A DNA stretch of 64,000 nucleotides from JBMNSK01 sp050945155 (GCA_050945155.1 JBMNSK010000002.1:1-64000); one strand, 5' to 3'; positions 40,883 to 50,450 are shown, counted from the stretch's first letter. A program made the numbers and translations. The notes: generated by a model not told the origin, from the sequence alone.

Positions 40883-43800
40883 ATGCAGGTACAAGAAGGA
40901 CAAGACAGACTTTATCCGCGACCGAAGAGGGGTCTTTTTAAGACCTCTTCTGCACACGTGTTGCCTGATGCCTTTATTGCAACTCCGCAGTGGGGAAATA
41001 CGCCTGATGAGGTACTTGCTACCTTAGCTGGTGAACCATTTTGGCAGGCCGCACAGAAGTTGCGGCTCATGGGTCATGGAAGCTGGATTGGCAATACTGC
41101 TCCTGTCTCCAATACGCTTTTATCAAAGCCGGTCTATGACATACATAATTTTGACGATGCGACTTCCCAGAATAAGGAAGAGGCTCCCTCGCTTGCAGAA
41201 GCAGTAAAGCGTCTGGAAGAGGAAAATAAACGTGAGGTAGCACGGGCATCTGCCAAGATTGGGGAAGAAAACAAGCCGAGAAGCGAAAGCGCGCCTGATA
41301 CATACCAAGAAGACCAGACACCAGACTCCATGGGCATACTTGCGCCTTTTCTTCTCTTTAATCCCAAAGCTCAAGATAATGCCGCAGAGAAAGATTACGG
41401 CTTTGTTGCTCATACACTCGAAGCTCCCCAAGATGAAGATATCTATATGGTGAGCTTTGAAGACCGTGACCAAATGCGGATTCTCGCTTATATAGACCGA
41501 TACGGCCGTGCATTTACCACAGACAAGCCTTTAATCGCACCGCCTGCTCGGGAACCCGACCTCTTTTTTGAGGGCCATGATCTGACGGATGAGACTAAGC
41601 GTCAAGAAGGTAATGTCTACTTACGGGTGGACTCGGGAGATTTTCGCGAAGTGGGCCGCTATCGTATGGAAGGCTTAGCCTATGAACTCTACGACTCGTG
41701 GTATGACTTTGCACAACATGCATCTCAGCTCTCCTACAACGAGGCAATGGCACGGGCTTATATTGCCTATGTCTACCGCCCACGGCACGGAGGTGCGCCG
41801 GTTCCTGAGCGAGGTTTAGATGCGATAGAGGCACGTCTTCACCAAATGCCCCTTTCAGAGGCGCTGCGTAGGATAAGGCACGATGTGTACCTGGCTGAAA
41901 AGGATGAGGCACTTCGTCCACCTGCCCTTGCTTGTGCTTTGGCGAAATGGCTCGATGCTGCAGGACTAGAGGAACTTTCCGGAACCGATGAGAATGCCCT
42001 GAACTTGGTGCGGGCAAAAGACTATTCGGATTTGTACTACATCGTTTCAACGGAAGATCCGCTGCCAGTTGCACCTCGGATTATCTGGGGGCTTGAAGCG
42101 GCGCTCAATCGCTATACGCTCATCGTGAAAAAATACCAAGAACGTGCTTCTCGGTTGACTGCTGTCGAAGTATATCAAGCTGACAACGAACTTATCGAGA
42201 ACGTGGCGCTACAGTCACCAGCATTTGACAGCCCCTACGTAAGTCAAAACAAAACAGCGCCTTCCTTAGAGAAAAAGCCTGTACAGCAGGTAGAGGAGGC
42301 CTACGACCTCGATGAGGTACCGGAGTCGTATGACGAATGGAATATTCGCACACAGCTCGCGAGTGCTTTTGAAAATCTCGTCATTCCGTTTAGGTCGTCT
42401 GTCGAGTTCATTACAGATGTAAAAGAAAAAACAGTAGCCGCAGAAATTCTCGTGCCCGACGAAAGTTTTATGCCGAAACGTCGGTATAACGAGGATACGC
42501 AGGCTTGGGAAGAGACCACCGAATGCGACCGTGCCATGCAGGCACTTCGCTATGCCATGCATATGGGCTTAGTTATTGCCTCCACGGTTTTTCATGTCTC
42601 TTCTGAAATTGAGCGGGTTGAGTTTGCGGCGGGCTACCTGCCAAAGCCCATATCCGGCCGTCTGCGTGAAGCGCACGAGGCTGATCAGTCAGATTACTAT
42701 GAGAACGAAAATCTGCGCTGGTGTGTCCAGGCTCCCTTTAGACGTGATACCTTCGTTAACGAAGAAGAGTATCGCGAGCTAGCCCTTTCGGATCCCAAAC
42801 CATATTTTCGTCTCATCAATGCCCGCCTCTCTTCAGTGGGTGGCCTTAAGAGTGAAAACAATGTCTTTGACCAGGTTGAAGACTTACCGTCATACCGCAT
42901 TCGAAATGATATGCCAGAGATTTTAGACGGACCGTTACCGCAGGATACGCGGCAGCGTCTGGGGGCCGATTGGGCGCATGATCTGCGCATTGTCTATGCT
43001 GCCTTAAACCGACGAAATGCGGAAAACCTTGCCGATTCGATTACCGGCACACAAAACGATTCGGCCGCTATCCATCTGGTAAAGGAATTTCAGGATAGTG
43101 CAACGGACCCCTTTGACTTTGAGGCATGTACGCGTCTTATGTCTGCTCTCGCAGAGGGCAACCTTGACCGTCATGATCAAAATGCGGTTGTTTCCTGCTA
43201 TATGGGTACGGATCCTTATCTGCTTGCGCTTTCTCAGGCTCGGATGCTTATTCGCCAGCAGTCCCCTGCAGCTGTAAATGTTCTAAGCGATGCCATCATG
43301 CGCGCTGAACTATCGGGCAAGTTTACGGACGATGCCGAAGTTGTTCACCGTGTTTTTGATTCCTATAGTTCACGGGTCCTGTATAGCAAAGCGCGTGCAC
43401 AGGAAAACTTGGGTGGCGATAGGCCCGAAGCAGAAAAGCGGTTTACCTATGGTGCAGAAGATGCAGGAAAGCGTGTTGAACTTGTTCCCGACACGTTGTA
43501 CATGTGCTACCTCGAGGCTATACGTCTCTTAGAGCACTCTTTCGCACGTCAGGAAGAGGCTCTTCAGTACGGGGAAACCGCCATACGTATGGCACCGACG
43601 GTAGCGGCAGGCTATCGTCAGCTTGCTCGCGCCTATATGCTCGGAGGCGATGCGCAGTCAGCGGCGACAACATTAAACGCTTCTTTGCGTATTACGGTGC
43701 AACCAAACGATATTGCCCTTGCGTACTACCAACTTGCCTATGCGCTTTGGAAGATGGGGGAAAAGACTCCTGCTGTAGCGGCCTATATCAAATCAATTAC

Positions 43801-44080
43801 CACAAGCCCTATTGTTATGCTGCAGGCAAGCGCTGAGCTGCATGCTCTTCTTTCCGAAGGGGGAGCATGGATAATGAATAAAGAAGACCTTGATCCTACG
43901 TTGGAAAAAAGTGGCATTGTCGTGGCGCCGACGCAGGAAGTGCTCAAAATTTTGCTCGAAAGTGCTGCAGCAGCAACAGATGCGAACCTTTTCCCGGTAG
44001 CGCGCAACCTCTTAGCCGTTCGCATGCACTATGACCCTGATGACGCTTTGATTAATGTGGTCCGTTCGCTTTCGGTTTAG
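40883..44080 (+). CDS. Large TPR-like protein of unknown function
   Basis: I do not recognise this 1065-residue protein. It has no signal peptide or membrane segment, so it is probably cytoplasmic. Residues about 88-150 are polar and Glu/Lys-rich (linker or coiled coil). Residues about 150-800 are mixed alpha/beta without a motif I can name. Residues about 870-1020 look like tetratricopeptide repeats: a helix with Y-M-C-Y-L-E-A-I-R-L-L, then A-G-Y-R-Q-L-A-R-A-Y-M-L-G-G-D, then L-A-Y-Y-Q-L-A-Y-A-L-W-K-M-G-E, each about 34 residues apart. That suggests a protein-binding scaffold. It sits alone between pth and hisS with 50-150-base gaps. Base composition resembles its neighbours, so recent transfer is not indicated. 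A lineage-specific scaffold is my best guess. Confidence 0.85.
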   Translation: MQVQEGQDRLYPRPKRGLFKTSSAHVLPDAFIATPQWGNTPDEVLATLAGEPFWQAAQKLRLMGHGSWIGNTAPVSNTLLSKPVYDIHNFDDATSQNKEEAPSLAEAVKRLEEENKREVARASAKIGEENKPRSESAPDTYQEDQTPDSMGILAPFLLFNPKAQDNAAEKDYGFVAHTLEAPQDEDIYMVSFEDRDQMRILAYIDRYGRAFTTDKPLIAPPAREPDLFFEGHDLTDETKRQEGNVYLRVDSGDFREVGRYRMEGLAYELYDSWYDFAQHASQLSYNEAMARAYIAYVYRPRHGGAPVPERGLDAIEARLHQMPLSEALRRIRHDVYLAEKDEALRPPALACALAKWLDAAGLEELSGTDENALNLVRAKDYSDLYYIVSTEDPLPVAPRIIWGLEAALNRYTLIVKKYQERASRLTAVEVYQADNELIENVALQSPAFDSPYVSQNKTAPSLEKKPVQQVEEAYDLDEVPESYDEWNIRTQLASAFENLVIPFRSSVEFITDVKEKTVAAEILVPDESFMPKRRYNEDTQAWEETTECDRAMQALRYAMHMGLVIASTVFHVSSEIERVEFAAGYLPKPISGRLREAHEADQSDYYENENLRWCVQAPFRRDTFVNEEEYRELALSDPKPYFRLINARLSSVGGLKSENNVFDQVEDLPSYRIRNDMPEILDGPLPQDTRQRLGADWAHDLRIVYAALNRRNAENLADSITGTQNDSAAIHLVKEFQDSATDPFDFEACTRLMSALAEGNLDRHDQNAVVSCYMGTDPYLLALSQARMLIRQQSPAAVNVLSDAIMRAELSGKFTDDAEVVHRVFDSYSSRVLYSKARAQENLGGDRPEAEKRFTYGAEDAGKRVELVPDTLYMCYLEAIRLLEHSFARQEEALQYGETAIRMAPTVAAGYRQLARAYMLGGDAQSAATTLNASLRITVQPNDIALAYYQLAYALWKMGEKTPAVAAYIKSITTSPIVMLQASAELHALLSEGGAWIMNKEDLDPTLEKSGIVVAPTQEVLKILLESAAAATDANLFPVARNLLAVRMHYDPDDALINVVRSLSV

Positions 44081-44132
44081 CGTACAATACGCCCTGAGCA
44101 AATGAAGCATAGACACGAAGTGAAGGATACTC

Positions 44133-45437
44133 ATGGCCATACAAAATCCCCTAGGAACCCAGGACTTTCTTCCTCAGGAAGCGTCGTCTTGGAATGAATT
44201 TCAGCGCTGCGCTGAAAGTATTTTCTCAACCTATGGTTACCGCCTGATAGAAACACCCCTCATTGAGCAGACTGATCTGTTTGTACGTGGCATTGGTGAG
44301 GCAACTGATGTGGTCTCCAAAGAAATGTTTACCGCTATATCGGGGGAGAATTTAAAGACCCTTCTCGCTGGAGGCCATATTAAAAACAAGAGCCGGATGA
44401 GTCTGCGTCCGGAAGGGACGGCAGGTGTGGTGCGCGCGGTCGTCCAGCATGACCTAGTGCCTCAGGGAGCGGCACCGGCAAAGCTTATGTATGCCGGCCC
44501 CATGTTCCGAGCAGAACGCCCCCAAAAAGGTCGCTTGCGCGAGTTTCATCAAATTGGTATCGAATGCATGGGCGCTGAGGAGCCGACCGTAGATGCGGAA
44601 GGCATCATTATGCTCATGCGGTTTTTCACCGAGATTGGCATTCCTTCTGAATCAATGGTCTTGCTTTTAAATTCCATGGGGTGCGAGAACTGTCGTCCGC
44701 AGTACCGCGAAGCCGTGCGTGCTTTTATGCAGGATCATATTGATGAGTTCTGTGACGATTGCAAGGTGCGTATGGAGATAAACCCGCTGCGTGCTTTTGA
44801 CTGCAAACATGACCATTGCAAAGAAGTTATGGAAGATGCGCCGCGCATCACCGATTATCTCTGTGATGACTGCAAGGCTCATTATGCGCAGGTTAAAGAA
44901 TATCTTGAGCAGGCGGGACTTACTTATACCGAAGACTACCGTCTCGTGCGTGGCCTTGATTACTACACCCGCACCGTTTTTGAAGTGCAGGTAAATGAGG
45001 GCACCGGTTCGCAGAACGCTATTGGTGGCGGCGGACGCTATGACAAGCTCGCGCTTGAAGTTGGCGGACGTGATACGCCAGGGTTTGGCTGGGCTCTTGG
45101 TTACGAGCGGTGCGCTCTTGCGCTTGAGGCGGCAGGAGTGTCTCTTGCCAAATCCCCAACTTGTAAGCTCTTTATAGCTTCAGTGGACGATTCGACCAAG
45201 CGCGAAGCATTCGCTTTGCTTCAGGCATGTCGCGATGCAGGCATCATTGCCGATATGAGTCACCAGGCACGTTCTCTTAAAAGTCAATTCAAGCTAGCCG
45301 ACAAACTGGACGCCAAATTCGTTGCTGTATTAGGCCCCGAAGAGCTTGAGAACAAAAGCGTCAAGCTCCGTGATATGGCTACGCATGAAGAGCAAATGGT
45401 CGCTATCGACAATCTTGTTGAGACATTGCGTTCATGA
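44133..45437 (+). CDS. hisS: Histidyl-tRNA synthetase
   Basis: Class II synthetase for histidine. Motif 2 with F-R-A-E-R-P-Q-K-G-R-L-R-E-F-H-Q, the His-specific L-V-R-G-L-D-Y-Y-T-R-T-V-F-E and the closing motif 3 G-F-G-W-A-L-G-Y-E-R are intact. An insertion around residues 180-250 contains several Cys pairs (C-E-N-C, C-D-D-C, D-C-K-H-D-H-C, C-D-D-C) that may hold zinc. 434 residues. GAAGGATACTC precedes the ATG. A 162-base leader with hairpins separates it from aspS. Confidence 0.97.
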   Translation: MAIQNPLGTQDFLPQEASSWNEFQRCAESIFSTYGYRLIETPLIEQTDLFVRGIGEATDVVSKEMFTAISGENLKTLLAGGHIKNKSRMSLRPEGTAGVVRAVVQHDLVPQGAAPAKLMYAGPMFRAERPQKGRLREFHQIGIECMGAEEPTVDAEGIIMLMRFFTEIGIPSESMVLLLNSMGCENCRPQYREAVRAFMQDHIDEFCDDCKVRMEINPLRAFDCKHDHCKEVMEDAPRITDYLCDDCKAHYAQVKEYLEQAGLTYTEDYRLVRGLDYYTRTVFEVQVNEGTGSQNAIGGGGRYDKLALEVGGRDTPGFGWALGYERCALALEAAGVSLAKSPTCKLFIASVDDSTKREAFALLQACRDAGIIADMSHQARSLKSQFKLADKLDAKFVAVLGPEELENKSVKLRDMATHEEQMVAIDNLVETLRS

Positions 45438-45507
45438 GGTGCGCCATCAGCCTTGATGGATTACAATGTGTGAGCTTGATTTCTTGAGGCACAGGCTCTT
45501 ACTTCGG

Positions 45508-45519
45508 CTTGTGCACAAG
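45508..45519. repeat. Palindrome in the hisS-aspS gap
   Basis: CTTGTGCACAAG, a perfect 12-base palindrome, nested inside the arms TTACTT (45499-45504) and AAGTAA (45517-45522). These could form alternate hairpins with each other, just upstream of a terminator. Confidence 0.4.
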
Positions 45520-45532
45520 TAATGAATCCTGC

Positions 45533-45565
45533 CGCCTTCGGCTTTGGCAGAAGGCGTGTTTTTTT
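45533..45565 (+). terminator. Terminator or attenuator before aspS
   Basis: CGCCTTC and GAAGGCG enclose a 10-base loop, followed by TG and seven T. It lies 35 bases before the aspS start, so it either ends hisS or attenuates aspS. No T-box sequence (AGGGTGGNACCGCG) is present. Confidence 0.75.
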
Positions 45566-45599
45566 GTATGAGCACGAGAGGCAAAGGAAGTACGTGAAA

Positions 45600-47378
45600 A
45601 TGCCGGATTTTAAGAACGAATACTGCATGCACACCGCCACCTGCGGTGAACTGCGCACGGGTGATATTGGTCGTGAAGTTACGCTTTGTGGCTGGGCATG
45701 GCACACGCGTGACCACGGTGGACTTATCTTTACCGACCTGCGCGACCGTGATGGTTACACCCAGGTTGTTGTTGACCCGGACTGCGTCAGTGAAGAAGAG
45801 TTCCATATCGCTGAGCATATTGCACGCGAAGACGTGCTTGAGATTTCTGGCAAAGTTCGTGCACGTGGTGAGGAAAGCATCAACCCCAATATGGAAACCG
45901 GCGAAATTGAGGTTTTAGCTTCTTCAATCACGGTATTGAATAAAAGCGTAACTCCACCTTTTGCAATTGAAGACGGTATCGAAACTGACGAGACGACACG
46001 TATGAAGTGGCGCTACCTCGACATTCGTCGTCCCGAGATGCTTGCAACCCTTAAGTTGCGTCACCAAGTTACTGCCGCTATTCGTGCAGCACTCAACAAG
46101 CGCGACTTCCTTGAAATTGAAACACCTATTCTTGCGAACTCGACGCCTGAGGGTGCGCGTGACTATATCGTTCCTTCTCGCCCAAATCCGGGTAAGTTCT
46201 ATGCCCTTCCTCAAAGTCCTCAGCAGTTCAAGCAGATGCTTATGTGCGCTGGCGTAGAGCGCTATTACCAGATTGCACGGTGCTTCCGTGATGAGGACCT
46301 GCGTGCTGATAGGCAACCTGAATTTACCCAGGTAGACGTTGAGATGAGCTTCGTCCGTGATGACGAAGTTATGGATATGATGGAAGACGTTATGCGGGAA
46401 ACACTCGAAGCGGTTGGCATCGACCACCCATTCCCGCTGCAACGTATGCAGTACGCTGAAGCTATGGAACGTTTTGGCTGTGACCGCCCTGATGTTCGCT
46501 TCGGTATGGAGCTTATCGACATTACTGAGGTTGTGAAAAACACCGGCTTCAAGGTCTTTTCGAGCGTCGCTCAAAATGGTGGGGTAGTAAAGGCTATCAA
46601 CTGCAAGGGTGCCGGCGACTGGAGCCGCGGCGACGTAGAGAAGCTCGCCGATATTGCGGCAGAAAACGGTGCCAAGGGCATGGCATGGATTGCCTTTACG
46701 AGCGACGGCAAAGAAAAGAGCCCCATCATTAAGTTCTTCTCTGACGAGGAATTTGCAGCGCTCAAAGAAGCTCTTGGTGCAGAACCAGGCGACCTCGTTC
46801 TTTTTGCTGCAGATAAGCCAAGCGTTGCCAATGCGGTACTTTCTGCTCTCCGCCTTCATATGGCTGATGCGCTTCATATTCCGCGCGAAGGCCATGCACT
46901 GCTCTGGGTCGTGAATTTCCCCATGTTTAAGTACGACGAAGATGAAAAGAAGTACGCGGCTGAGCACCACCCGTTTACCATGCCGGCCCGCGAGGATATC
47001 GACAAGATTGAAGATGACCCGTTGCATATCGGAAGCTATTCCTATGACCTGGTTATGGATGGCTTCGAAGTGGGCGGCGGCACGATTCGTATCCATAACG
47101 CTGAACTTCAGCGCCGTGTTCTGCGTCGCTGTGGGCTTAGTGATGAAGAAATTGATGAGAAGTTCGGTCACCTTATCAATGCGCTAAACCTCGGTGCTCC
47201 ACCCCATGGTGGCATCGCGCTTGGACTTGACCGTTTGGTCATGCTTCTTGCGGGAAAGGAATCTATTCGCGATACCATCGCCTTCCCTAAGACCTCAAGC
47301 GCATCAGATCCGATGACAGGAGCACCAGGCGAAGTTACCGGACGTCAGCTCAAAGAAGTTGGTTTGAGACTCTTATAA
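45600..47378 (+). CDS. aspS: Aspartyl-tRNA synthetase
   Basis: Bacterial-type AspRS, class IIb. An N-terminal OB-fold binds the anticodon (about 1-105), then come motif 1, F-R-D-E-D-L-R-A-D-R-Q-P-E-F-T-Q (motif 2), the bacterial GAD insertion (about 285-425), and motif 3 G-I-A-L-G-L-D-R-L. 592 residues. The open frame extends to 45522, but ATG 45600 has GGCAAAGGAAG at the right spacing and begins M-P-D-F-K. Discriminating or non-discriminating cannot be settled; gatCAB genes are not in view. Confidence 0.96.
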   Translation: MPDFKNEYCMHTATCGELRTGDIGREVTLCGWAWHTRDHGGLIFTDLRDRDGYTQVVVDPDCVSEEEFHIAEHIAREDVLEISGKVRARGEESINPNMETGEIEVLASSITVLNKSVTPPFAIEDGIETDETTRMKWRYLDIRRPEMLATLKLRHQVTAAIRAALNKRDFLEIETPILANSTPEGARDYIVPSRPNPGKFYALPQSPQQFKQMLMCAGVERYYQIARCFRDEDLRADRQPEFTQVDVEMSFVRDDEVMDMMEDVMRETLEAVGIDHPFPLQRMQYAEAMERFGCDRPDVRFGMELIDITEVVKNTGFKVFSSVAQNGGVVKAINCKGAGDWSRGDVEKLADIAAENGAKGMAWIAFTSDGKEKSPIIKFFSDEEFAALKEALGAEPGDLVLFAADKPSVANAVLSALRLHMADALHIPREGHALLWVVNFPMFKYDEDEKKYAAEHHPFTMPAREDIDKIEDDPLHIGSYSYDLVMDGFEVGGGTIRIHNAELQRRVLRRCGLSDEEIDEKFGHLINALNLGAPPHGGIALGLDRLVMLLAGKESIRDTIAFPKTSSASDPMTGAPGEVTGRQLKEVGLRLL

Positions 47379-47417
47379 AGATTGTCGGGTAGGTGAGCAG
47401 GCACCTCTGTTTTCAGA

Positions 47418-47423
47418 TATACT
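47418..47423 (+). promoter_or_regulatory. -10 element of the SRP RNA promoter
   Basis: TATACT, 14 bases before the SRP RNA 5' end. No matching -35 at 16-18 bases. The weak repeat AGGTG-AGCAGG-CACCT (47391-47406) lies upstream and may end the aspS message. Confidence 0.45.
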
Positions 47424-47437
47424 GCTCACACGAGATT

Positions 47438-47546
47438 GAGTATCTCGGACGGGTTAGGGCGGCGCCAAGTTCCGAACCTGGTCAGGTCCGGGAGGAAGCA
47501 GCCATAAGGAACCGCTGACGAGCGCCCTGGCCTGTCCGGGATACTC
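47438..47546 (+). ncRNA. ffs: Signal recognition particle RNA (small, 4.5S type)
   Basis: The apical domain with the G-T-T-C-C-G-A-A-C-C-T-G-G-T-C-A-G-G-T-C and G-G-A-G-G-A-A-G-C-A-G-C-C sequences is the universal Ffh-binding core. The helix closes with GAGTATC at 47438 pairing to GATACTC ending at 47546. About 109 bases, with no Alu domain, the common bacterial short form. It docks the signal-peptide receptor Ffh. Confidence 0.96.
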
Positions 47547-47616
47547 ATTTTACTCGTAGGATAGATACGCAGTGCTCACCTAAGAACTTACCTGTCTTTG
47601 CACTGAAAAGGTACGC

Positions 47617-48282
47617 ATGGATTTTATTTCTTTCATCATTAATCTGCTCCAGGATCCTCGAGGCGCCATCGCAGGTTGGATTATTGCCTTGGGACCTGTT
47701 TGGGTTTATTCGCCGCTGTTTCTCATAGTCTTTATTGAAACAGGCGTTGTCTTTTTCCCATTTTTACCTGGCGACTCGCTTCTATTTGCCGCTGGCGTCT
47801 TTTCAGCGGACGGCGGTGGTCTCAATATTGTGGCCACGCTCCTTGTCTTTTATGCCGCCGCAATTTTAGGAAACACATCTAACTATTGGATTGCTCGGTT
47901 TTTCGGCAAGCGAATTATTGATTCTGGGAAGGTAAGCGCCCTTACGCCTGAGCGTATGGCAAAGCTTGACGACTTCTTTGAAAAATACGGCGGCTTAACC
48001 ATTGTCATTACCCGTTTCATGCCCTTCTTTAGAACCTTTGCTCCGTTTATCGCTGGCACGGGGCATATGAATTTCGCGAAGTTCACGCTCTTTAATTCAA
48101 TCGGCGGCATTTCTTGGGTAAGCCTTTTTGTTCTTGTCGGTTATTTCTTCGGTGGAATTCCGTTCGTGCAAGAACACTTTGAATTCATTATTCTAGGTAT
48201 TGTTGCTGTGTCTGTTGCCCCGGCTGTTATCGGAGCAATTAAGGCTGCAATAAATTCACGCAAGAAGACCAAGGAGGCGTAA
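47617..48282 (+). CDS. DedA family membrane protein
   Basis: A 221-residue DedA/VTT-domain protein; members act as flippases for undecaprenyl-phosphate or phosphatidylethanolamine. The signature F-F-P-F-L-P-G-D-S-L-L-F-A-A-G near residue 48 and the later F-x-R-F-M-P-F-F-R-T-F-A-P-F-I-A-G (about 130-146), with the essential Arg residues, are clear. Reentrant and membrane segments match. The fifth quarter is a basic C-terminal tail. A translation start at ATG is supported by AAAAGG. The lipid substrate is unknown. Confidence 0.92.
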   Translation: MDFISFIINLLQDPRGAIAGWIIALGPVWVYSPLFLIVFIETGVVFFPFLPGDSLLFAAGVFSADGGGLNIVATLLVFYAAAILGNTSNYWIARFFGKRIIDSGKVSALTPERMAKLDDFFEKYGGLTIVITRFMPFFRTFAPFIAGTGHMNFAKFTLFNSIGGISWVSLFVLVGYFFGGIPFVQEHFEFIILGIVAVSVAPAVIGAIKAAINSRKKTKEA

Positions 48283-48312
48283 GGCTTCGTACGAAGACGA
48301 AGGACGCTGCTT

Positions 48313-50421
48313 ATGCCAGAAGCACTCTATAGAAAATATCGTCCCCAGATTTTTGAAGATGTGGTGGGGCAGGAGTTCATCGAGCGCACGCTTAAGAACG
48401 CCATTGACCAAAACAAGGTAAGTCATGCCTATCTATTTACCGGGCCTCGTGGCACGGGCAAGACAACGACGGCGCGCCTGCTTGCCAAAGCTTTGCTCTG
48501 TGAAAAAGGACCAACTTCTGATCCTGATGGCACCTGCGAAGACTGCAAGCTTATTGCGTCAGGCACACACCCTGATGTCTATGAGCTTGATGCGGCAAGC
48601 CGGACCGGCGTTGAAAATGTGCGCGAAGAAATTATCGGGCGCGTTCACTATGCGCCAACCCGCGGTCGTTACAAGATTTATATCATCGACGAAGTTCATA
48701 TGCTTTCGACTGCGGCATTCAATGCGCTGCTCAAAACACTTGAAGAACCACCTGACCACGTTGTATTCATCCTTTGTACGACAAACCCGCGCATGGTTCC
48801 AGAAACCATCCATTCTCGTTGCCAGCGATTTGAGTTTCGTCGCATTGCCCCAGAAGCTATCGTGAGCCGTCTCGGTGCTGTCTGCGTCTCTGAGAATGTT
48901 GAATTTGAAGGCGAAGCACTCGACTTGATTGCTCACCAGGCAGGTGGTGGCTTGCGCGATGCACTCACGTCGCTTGAACAGGTCATTGCTTTTGGCGAGG
49001 GTAAGGTAACGCTTGCTGCGGCTGAACGCTTGCTCGGGTCAGTGGATAAAAATGATATCGCGGAAATTGTAGAGGCCATCGGTAAACGCGATATTGCTGC
49101 CTGCTTCAACTGGACTGCCTCTTATGTGGAGACAGGAGCTGACTTTGCTCAGTTCACGCGAGACTTGTCGACGCATATGCGCAATATGTATGTCCTAACT
49201 TTCGCAAACACTGATATCGATATTGAAATAAGCGATGCTTTGCGGCGCGAACTTATCCAAGAAATGGAATACTTCGGCCCCGACCGTATTGCGCGTATGC
49301 TCTGTGTTCTTGGAGATTTGCAGGCGGAGCTGAAAACTTCAACAAACCAGCGTCTTTCTTTTGAGATTGCTCTGATTCGCATGACTCGTCCTGACTCGGA
49401 CTTGACCCTAGAGAGCTTAGCTGAGCGAATCGAAGAACTTGAGCGCAAAGAACAGCAGGTGCCACACCCAAGACCTCGTTCTGTACAGGTACAATCGCCT
49501 GAGCCTGAAGCGGCTGCCGCTCAATCCCCGATACCACCTGCTCCTGCTCGGAAAGAAAAGCCTGTTCAAGAAGAGGCGAGCTTGAAATCTATGCCTCAAG
49601 GCGCACAAGCTCAGGCAGAAGAAGTGAGGTCTGACGTGCAAGCAGACCGCAAACCACCTAAGCCAAAGCCTCAGGTTGAAGAAGCTTCTGCTCAGGAGTC
49701 GACGCCGAAAGCAGCGCAAGTCAAGAATCCTGCCTCATTACAGCGAACCTGGCAGGTTGCACTTGCACGTCTGAAAAAGGCGAATGTTGCTTACGGTATG
49801 CTTTTCATGAATACGAAGGCTGTCTATGATGAGGAGAAGCAGTCCTTACGCATCGACTTTCCTCCTGAGAACCAATTTGCTTTCCAGGCGGTTCAAAAGA
49901 AAGACGTTAAAGAGGCCTTAGAAGATGCTATTGTCCAGGCTTTCGGCCGTGCTTATCCCTTCTCATATTTCCAGGCGTCGCCTTCTGCCCAAGCGAAGGT
50001 AGCAGATGTCCCTGTTGTTCAAAGACCACAGAGAGCAGATCGTGAGTCGATGCCGAAGGAAGAGAATCCAAAGGATGGAGCAAAAAAAGAAAATACAACC
50101 GAACAAACACCTGCCACGGCAAGTCCAAAACCTGCTACCTTTGAAACTCCGCAGCCAAGTAAGTCAAACGCTACAGAAAAAGCTACAGATATAAATCCTG
50201 AAGAAGCGATTGCTGCAGCTGATGCGGGGGAGATGCAAACCGACACGGTCAAGGCTGATAGACCTTCTGATGATGCGCCTCAGGGTAATGATGAGAAGCT
50301 GAATACAGATTTTCGTGGTGACCACGAAGCGGACCCGAGTCTTGAGACTGACGACATAGCTTCTATACTTGAAGCAAGCTTTGGCTCGGGTGTTGAGATA
50401 GAAGAAATCGACGGCGAATAA
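48313..50421 (+). CDS. dnaX: DNA polymerase III subunit gamma/tau
   Basis: Clamp-loader ATPase. Walker A G-P-R-G-T-G-K-T is at 44-51; the zinc Cys cluster follows around residues 60-80; Walker B I-I-D-E-V-H-M near residue 120 and the S-R-C-Q-R-F arginine finger come next. Residues about 370-475 and 560-690 are Pro/Ala/Glu/Lys-rich linkers around a conserved block (R-T-W-Q-V-A-L-A-R-L-K near 476). An A-rich heptamer (A AAA AAA, 50082-50088) in the zero frame could allow slippage, giving a slightly shorter form. 702 residues, longer than most. Forms an operon with ybaB and recR. Confidence 0.95.
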   Translation: MPEALYRKYRPQIFEDVVGQEFIERTLKNAIDQNKVSHAYLFTGPRGTGKTTTARLLAKALLCEKGPTSDPDGTCEDCKLIASGTHPDVYELDAASRTGVENVREEIIGRVHYAPTRGRYKIYIIDEVHMLSTAAFNALLKTLEEPPDHVVFILCTTNPRMVPETIHSRCQRFEFRRIAPEAIVSRLGAVCVSENVEFEGEALDLIAHQAGGGLRDALTSLEQVIAFGEGKVTLAAAERLLGSVDKNDIAEIVEAIGKRDIAACFNWTASYVETGADFAQFTRDLSTHMRNMYVLTFANTDIDIEISDALRRELIQEMEYFGPDRIARMLCVLGDLQAELKTSTNQRLSFEIALIRMTRPDSDLTLESLAERIEELERKEQQVPHPRPRSVQVQSPEPEAAAAQSPIPPAPARKEKPVQEEASLKSMPQGAQAQAEEVRSDVQADRKPPKPKPQVEEASAQESTPKAAQVKNPASLQRTWQVALARLKKANVAYGMLFMNTKAVYDEEKQSLRIDFPPENQFAFQAVQKKDVKEALEDAIVQAFGRAYPFSYFQASPSAQAKVADVPVVQRPQRADRESMPKEENPKDGAKKENTTEQTPATASPKPATFETPQPSKSNATEKATDINPEEAIAAADAGEMQTDTVKADRPSDDAPQGNDEKLNTDFRGDHEADPSLETDDIASILEASFGSGVEIEEIDGE

Positions 50422-50450
50422 GTTTCTGAAATTTGGAGGTTCATAACGCT

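Noticed and set aside
44667..44882. Cys pairs in HisRS as a separate zinc-finger insertion of interest
   Set aside because: Cys-rich insertions of this kind are frequent in bacterial HisRS, so it is not unusual.
45438..45599. T-box leader for aspS
   Set aside because: The T-box consensus AGGGTGGNACCGCG is absent, as is a specifier-like stem; a plain terminator explains the U-run.
45924..47171. A long (about 415-codon) open frame antisense to aspS
   Set aside because: It mirrors the aspS codon pattern on the other strand, has no ribosome-binding site or recognisable domain, and aspS itself is unmistakable.
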